Below are positions 59,866 to 64,000 of a stretch of 64,000 nucleotides of DNA, one piece after another. The notes under the pieces were generated by a model. The model was given only the letters and a program-made list of their open reading frames with translations, had not been told where the DNA came from and ran no database searches. How positions within the stretch are numbered: position 1 is the first letter of the stretch; every line of letters begins with the position of its first letter. The DNA lies in NCBI RefSeq assembly GCF_028595305.1, contig NZ_JAQQXS010000002.1, positions 310,001 through 374,000 on the forward strand, written 5' to 3'. A program made the translations under genes and the position numbers. This DNA comes from Roseateles koreensis. GTDB taxonomy: Bacteria; Pseudomonadota; Gammaproteobacteria; Burkholderiales; Burkholderiaceae_C.

Positions 59866-60969
59866 ATGAAAACGACCCAGGCCGCTGAGCCTTACCTGAA
59901 AATCGACAACGTCGTCAAAGACTTCGGCGGCGGCGCCATTGCCGTCAACCATGTCTCGATCGACATCGCCCAAGGCGAGATCTTTGCCCTGCTGGGGTCC
60001 TCGGGCTGCGGCAAGACCACGCTGCTGCGGATGTTGGGCGGCTTCGAGACGCCCACCTCGGGCCGCATCGTACTCAACGGGCAGGACCTGGCCGGTTTGC
60101 CGCCCTACGAGCGGCCGATCAATATGATGTTCCAGTCCTACGCGCTGTTCCCGCACCTCACGGTCTGGGACAACATCGCCTTCGGCCTGCGGCGCGACGG
60201 CATGCCCAAGGCGCAAATCGCCGAACGTGTGGACGCCATGCTCAAGCTCGTACAGCTCGGCAAGTTCGCCAAGCGCAAGCCCCACCAGTTGTCGGGCGGC
60301 CAACAGCAGCGCGTGGCCCTGGCCCGCAGCTTGGCCAAGCGCCCCCAGCTCTTGTTGCTGGATGAGCCGCTGGGCGCGCTGGACAAAAAACTGCGCGAGG
60401 AAACCCAGATCGAGCTGGTCAACATCATCCACGACGTGGGCGTGACCTGCGTGATGGTGACGCACGACCAAGAAGAAGCCATGACCATGGCCAGCCGCAT
60501 CGCCGTGATGAGCGAAGGCCGCATCCTGCAGGTCGGCACGCCCGGCGACATCTACGAGACACCGGCCACGCGCTTCGTCGCCGACTTCATCGGCAACGTC
60601 AATTTAATGGCAGGCACGTTGGCGCAAGACGCGCCCGACCACGCCGTGATCGAGTGCGCTGATTGCCGGCATTACGTCGGCCACGGCATCACTGGCCACG
60701 CAGGCATGGCGCTGAATGTGGCGGTGCGTCCTGAAAAGGTACGCCTCACCCGTGAGCAGCCCGTGGGCGAATTCAACACCGTGCGCGGCACGGTCAAAGA
60801 CCGCTCCTACTTCGGTGCCTACACGGTGTTCCACCTCGACCTGGCCAGCGGCGCCGTGCTCAAAGTGAGCCAAAGCAATAGCGAGCGCCACCGCGACAAC
60901 GAGCTGGACGTGGGCGATGTGGCCTGGGCGCAATGGACGGACACCGCGCAAGTGGTGCTGACGCAATGA
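59866..60969 (+). CDS. potG: putrescine ABC transporter, ATP-binding protein
   Basis: The 367-residue product has Walker A LLGSSGCGKTTLLRMLGGFE, the Q-loop MMFQSYALFPHLTVWDN, signature LSGGQQQRVALARSLAKRP, Walker B LLLLDEPLGALDKKL and the H-loop MVTHDQEEAMTMAS, then a C-terminal TOBE regulatory domain (VAVRPEKVRLTREQ and onward). It powers polyamine import. A TTG at 59833 overlaps the upstream stop, but the ATG at 59866 is the more likely start. The stop overlaps potH. Confidence 0.93.
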   Translation: MKTTQAAEPYLKIDNVVKDFGGGAIAVNHVSIDIAQGEIFALLGSSGCGKTTLLRMLGGFETPTSGRIVLNGQDLAGLPPYERPINMMFQSYALFPHLTVWDNIAFGLRRDGMPKAQIAERVDAMLKLVQLGKFAKRKPHQLSGGQQQRVALARSLAKRPQLLLLDEPLGALDKKLREETQIELVNIIHDVGVTCVMVTHDQEEAMTMASRIAVMSEGRILQVGTPGDIYETPATRFVADFIGNVNLMAGTLAQDAPDHAVIECADCRHYVGHGITGHAGMALNVAVRPEKVRLTREQPVGEFNTVRGTVKDRSYFGAYTVFHLDLASGAVLKVSQSNSERHRDNELDVGDVAWAQWTDTAQVVLTQ

Positions 60970-61889
60970 AGACCGCAATCCGTTGGCCCTCCTTTGGGCG
61001 CCAGGTGGTCATCGGCATCCCTTTCGCCTGGCTTGCGCTGTTCTTTGCGCTGCCCTTCCTGATCGTGCTGAAGATCAGCGTCTCCGAAATGGACAACGTG
61101 GTCTTCAAAGACCTGTTGACCTTGAGCGACGGCGTGCTGCAGATCACGATGCGCTTGAGCAACTACCTGACGGCCGCGCAGGACGCGCTGTACTTCACCG
61201 CCTACTTCGCCAGCCTCAAGTACGCCGCCATCACCACGGTGTTGTGCCTGGCCATCGGCTACCCCTTCGCCTACTTCATGGCGCGGGCCGAGCGCAGCGT
61301 GCAGCCGGTATTGTTGATGCTGGTGATGTTGCCGTTCTGGACCTCGTTCTTGCTGCGCGTCTACGCCTGGAAGGCCCTGCTCGGCGAGCATGGCTGGGTG
61401 GCTGATGCCTTGATCGCCCTGCACGTTGACCGCTTGCTGGCCGCCGCCGATCTGATCTCATCGCCGGGGATGCTGATGAACACGCCGTTCTCGCTCACCC
61501 TGGGCATGGTCTACACCTATCTGCCCTTCATGATCCTGCCGCTATACGGCAACCTGGCAAAGCTCGATGTGCGCTTTCTGGAAGCCGCCGCCGACCTCGG
61601 CGCCCACCCCTGGGTGACGTTCTGGAAGGTAACCGTGCCGCTGTCGAAAGAAGGCATCGTGGCGGGTTCGCTGCTGGTGTTCATCCCCTGTATCGGCGAG
61701 TTCGTGATCCCTGAACTGCTGGGCGGGCCACAGACCCTGATGATCGGCCGCGTGCTGTGGGACGAGTTCTTCAGCAACAACGACTGGCCCATGGCCTCCA
61801 CCGTCGCCGTGGCCCTCATCCTGATCATCATCGTGCCCCTGGCGCTGTTCAATAAGTACCAGGCGCAATCGCAGGAGAAGCGCGCATGA
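60966..61889 (+). CDS. potH: putrescine ABC transporter, permease 1
   Basis: The 307-residue product has six membrane helices and the BPD permease EAA loop: FLEAAADLGAHPWVTFWKVT then VPLSKEGIVAGSLLVFIPCI. The N-terminal helix is FAWLALFFALPFLIVLKISV. The PotB/PotH pattern is clear. It forms the membrane channel with PotI. Start overlaps potG and stop overlaps potI, so the permeases are translationally coupled. Confidence 0.93.
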   Translation: MKTAIRWPSFGRQVVIGIPFAWLALFFALPFLIVLKISVSEMDNVVFKDLLTLSDGVLQITMRLSNYLTAAQDALYFTAYFASLKYAAITTVLCLAIGYPFAYFMARAERSVQPVLLMLVMLPFWTSFLLRVYAWKALLGEHGWVADALIALHVDRLLAAADLISSPGMLMNTPFSLTLGMVYTYLPFMILPLYGNLAKLDVRFLEAAADLGAHPWVTFWKVTVPLSKEGIVAGSLLVFIPCIGEFVIPELLGGPQTLMIGRVLWDEFFSNNDWPMASTVAVALILIIIVPLALFNKYQAQSQEKRA

Positions 61890-62719
61890 AAAGCAATCAA
61901 ACCTTCAGCCGCGCATGGCTCGCCAGCGGCTACCTGTTCTTGTACCTGCCCATCGTTGCGCTGGTCATCTTCTCTTTCAACGACTCGCCGATTCCGAGCA
62001 TTCTGCGCGGCTTCACCTTCAAGTGGTACGCGGCACTGGCGAACGATGGCGAGATGCTCAGCGGCTTCGGCCTTTCCTTGAAGATCGCCCTGGCCACGGC
62101 CTTTGGTTCGGTCATTCTGGGTACGTTGGCCGCCTTTGCCTTGACCAAGTACAAGCGCTTTGCCGGGCGCACGCTGTTCGCCGGCATGGTCAGCGCGCCG
62201 CTGGTGATGCCCGAGGTGATTCTCGGCCTCTCACTGCTGCTGATGCTGGTCTCCCTGCAACGCCTGCTGGGCTGGCCCGAGCGCGGCATGATGACCATCT
62301 GGCTGGGCCACCTGCTGCTGGGCATGGCCTACGCCACCGTGGTGGTGCAGGCACGCCTGCAAGGCCTGCCCCCGCAACTGGAAGAAGCCGCCATGGACCT
62401 GGGCGCCAAGCCCGCGCAGCTGTTCCGCCTGGTGACACTGCCCATGATTGCGCAGAGCCTGCTGTCGGCTTGGTTGCTGACCTTCACCATCTCGCTGGAC
62501 GACGTCGTGATTTCCGCCTTCCTCTCGGGGCCGGGCGCCACCACCATGCCGCTGGTGATCTTCTCCCGTGCACGCCTGGGCCTCAACCCCAGCGTCAATG
62601 CCATGGCCACCATGATCATCGCGGTCGTGAGCCTGGGCGTCATCGCCGCCAGCACCTGGACCGTGCGCACCGAACGACGACGGCAGCGGGAAATGAGCGC
62701 CGCGCAGCGCGCGAACTGA
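61886..62719 (+). CDS. potI: putrescine ABC transporter, permease 2
   Basis: The 277-residue product has six membrane helices: start YLFLYLPIVALVIFSFNDSP, then MPEVILGLSLLLMLVSLQRL and the EAA loop EEAAMDLGAKPAQLFRLVTL. The PotI/PotC pattern of FNDS and LDDVVISAFLSGPGATTMP is present. It partners PotH. It is the last gene of the pot group; the DUF3138 gene begins 80 bases later and may share the transcript. Confidence 0.93.
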   Translation: MKSNQTFSRAWLASGYLFLYLPIVALVIFSFNDSPIPSILRGFTFKWYAALANDGEMLSGFGLSLKIALATAFGSVILGTLAAFALTKYKRFAGRTLFAGMVSAPLVMPEVILGLSLLLMLVSLQRLLGWPERGMMTIWLGHLLLGMAYATVVVQARLQGLPPQLEEAAMDLGAKPAQLFRLVTLPMIAQSLLSAWLLTFTISLDDVVISAFLSGPGATTMPLVIFSRARLGLNPSVNAMATMIIAVVSLGVIAASTWTVRTERRRQREMSAAQRAN

Positions 62720-62799
62720 CGAACTGAAGAAACACCGTCCACCCCCTCCTCTCTTCTTTCATTCATCGCAACTCCCGGGCCCGCCCCGGACAGAATTCC

Positions 62800-64000
62800 A
62801 TGAACCAATTCAAATTGAGCGCGCTCGCCCTGGGCGTCGCGATGGGCCTGCCTTTGCCTTCTTTCGCCCAGACGGCCCCGACCGACAACCCACTGCGCAA
62901 GGAATTGCTGGACCTGCAAGCCCGCATGGCCGAGTTGGAAAAGCGCCTGCAAAGCGCCGAGAGCAACAAGGGCATGACGCCGGAGCAGCAACAAGACTTC
63001 AACCGCATTGCCGTCAAGGCCGAAGCGCTGGAAGACAGCCGTGACTTCATGGGCATGAAGAACCTCAAGATCAGCGGCTACTTCGACCTTGCCTACGTCT
63101 ACAACCAGGCCCAGGACCGCGCTGGCTTCCAGTTCATCAACCCCGTGCAAAGCGGCGGCTATGGCTACGACAACTCCTACTTCGGCATGGCCATGCTCGA
63201 CTTCCTGAAGGAGACCGACAGCGGCACCCGCTGGCACCTGACACTGGCCCCCAACCGGGGCGCCGGCGCCATCATCGATGGCAGCTCCATCGTGCATGAA
63301 GCCAGCGTCTCGGTGCCGCTGACTGACCTGCAAACCCGCCTGATCGCGGGCCAGATTCCTGACTGGAGCGGCTACGAGTTCGTGCCCGCGCCGCAGACAA
63401 AACTGGTCTCCCACAACCTGCTGTTCGACTTCACACTGCCCGTGTCCTACACCGGCATCGGCGTGGACATCGTGCGTGGCAAATGGGAAACCAAGGCCCT
63501 GCTGGCCAATATGAACGCCAGCCTGCGCACACCGCATCAAAAGGCACCTGTGTTGGCCTACCGCGTGGACTACTCCAAGGGCGAGTTCGACGGCTTCGGC
63601 TTTGCCGGCGTGCATGGCAACGTGGCCAACTACGCTGATGGCGGCGGTAGCCAACTGCCGGACTCACGCCTTGACACCTTCGAGTTCGACGCCTACTTCA
63701 TCCGCGGGGACCTGACCTTGCAAGGGCAGATGAGCATCGGTCGCCAAAAGAACGCGGCCATCACGCTCGACCCCGTCACCGGTGAACACCGTGATGCGCA
63801 GTGGTGGGGTGCTTCGACCCTGATGGCCTACAAGTTCCAACCGACGCTTGAAGGCATCGTGCGGCTTGACTACCTGAACAACGAGAAGAACGGCGGCGGC
63901 CTGCTCGGTTACGCCAGCAGCGATGGCCGCAACGGCATCGGCCCGGGCTGGTCTTATGACAGCGCCGCCAGCGCCTGGACCCAGACCAACCCCGAGCGCG
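62800..64000 (+). CDS. DUF3138-family outer-membrane porin-like protein (truncated by window end)
   Basis: Four hundred codons are visible. The product has a signal peptide (LALGVAMGLPLPSFAQ), a coiled-coil segment (about 35-70, ELLDLQARMAELEKRLQSAE) and then a beta-barrel-like region with alternating aromatic residues (LKISGYFDLAYVYNQAQDRA, FDAYFIRGDLTLQGQMSIGR). This matches DUF3138 proteins of Burkholderiales, thought to be outer-membrane barrels with porin-like character. Placed directly after the putrescine importer, it could be the polyamine outer-membrane channel; this is inference. Confidence 0.75.
   Translation, partial: MNQFKLSALALGVAMGLPLPSFAQTAPTDNPLRKELLDLQARMAELEKRLQSAESNKGMTPEQQQDFNRIAVKAEALEDSRDFMGMKNLKISGYFDLAYVYNQAQDRAGFQFINPVQSGGYGYDNSYFGMAMLDFLKETDSGTRWHLTLAPNRGAGAIIDGSSIVHEASVSVPLTDLQTRLIAGQIPDWSGYEFVPAPQTKLVSHNLLFDFTLPVSYTGIGVDIVRGKWETKALLANMNASLRTPHQKAPVLAYRVDYSKGEFDGFGFAGVHGNVANYADGGGSQLPDSRLDTFEFDAYFIRGDLTLQGQMSIGRQKNAAITLDPVTGEHRDAQWWGASTLMAYKFQPTLEGIVRLDYLNNEKNGGGLLGYASSDGRNGIGPGWSYDSAASAWTQTNPER

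Overview
The window is high-GC DNA from a betaproteobacterium, most likely Burkholderiales and probably Comamonadaceae-like (Rhodoferax, Polaromonas or Acidovorax relatives). The evidence is gene order and content: aroQ-accB-accC-prmA-DUF3426, a histone H1-like gene next to nrdB-nrdA, pilS-pilR behind a small PP0621-type protein, a cytochrome c assembly gene divergent from ffh, and DUF2145 and DUF3138 proteins. Almost all of it is chromosomal housekeeping DNA. No phage, IS element or CRISPR array was seen.

Layout. 0-5 kb: the start of a lipoprotein gene, a YqiA-like esterase, then a fatty-acid/acetyl-phosphate group (FabI-like reductase, MaoC-phosphotransacetylase fusion, acetate kinase) and a GNAT acetyltransferase. 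5.2-11.9 kb: one giant minus-strand gene of 2221 codons. Residues 1-1975 are 247 consecutive eight-residue repeats, organised in a longer period of 27 octads (216 residues, 648 bp) repeated nine times, followed by a calcium-binding C-terminal region of the type found on large secreted proteins. This is the most unusual object in the window. 12-18.6 kb: a secreted Ntn-type amide hydrolase, the RNase P RNA gene, alkB, a DUF2145 pair and a periplasmic prolyl oligopeptidase. 18.7-20.2 kb: a short AT-rich island with a DMT-family transporter; its left edge cuts a remnant of a peptide-exporting ABC transporter. 20.4-26.3 kb: a tight six-gene run (RNB exoribonuclease, TonB, aroE, mtgA, unknown, TlpA-like). 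26.4-31.2 kb: aroQ-accBC-prmA and a zinc-ribbon membrane protein.

31.2-46 kb: histone-like protein, class Ia ribonucleotide reductase (with a recognisable NrdR-controlled promoter upstream of nrdA), pilRS two-component system, small membrane protein, cytochrome c assembly protein, ffh, ftsY, an ornithine-cyclodeaminase-family enzyme and a tRNA with anticodon CAT. 46.7-55.2 kb: a sugar-utilisation locus with a divergent GH9 glycoside hydrolase, ROK regulator, PfkB-family kinase, MFS sugar permease and TonB-dependent receptor. Together these could release an oligosaccharide outside the cell, import it across both membranes and phosphorylate it. 55.5-64 kb: a CheW, then a LysR regulator divergent from a putrescine catabolism/uptake operon (aminobutyraldehyde dehydrogenase and PotFGHI-type ABC transporter) and the start of a DUF3138 outer-membrane protein cut by the window end.

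Regulatory DNA that can be read directly includes tandem NrdR boxes on the nrdA promoter, an apparently leaderless sigma-70 promoter for the sugar kinase with a palindrome over its -10, a palindrome in the GH9/ROK intergenic space, an inverted repeat between lysR and the dehydrogenase, and several intrinsic terminators.
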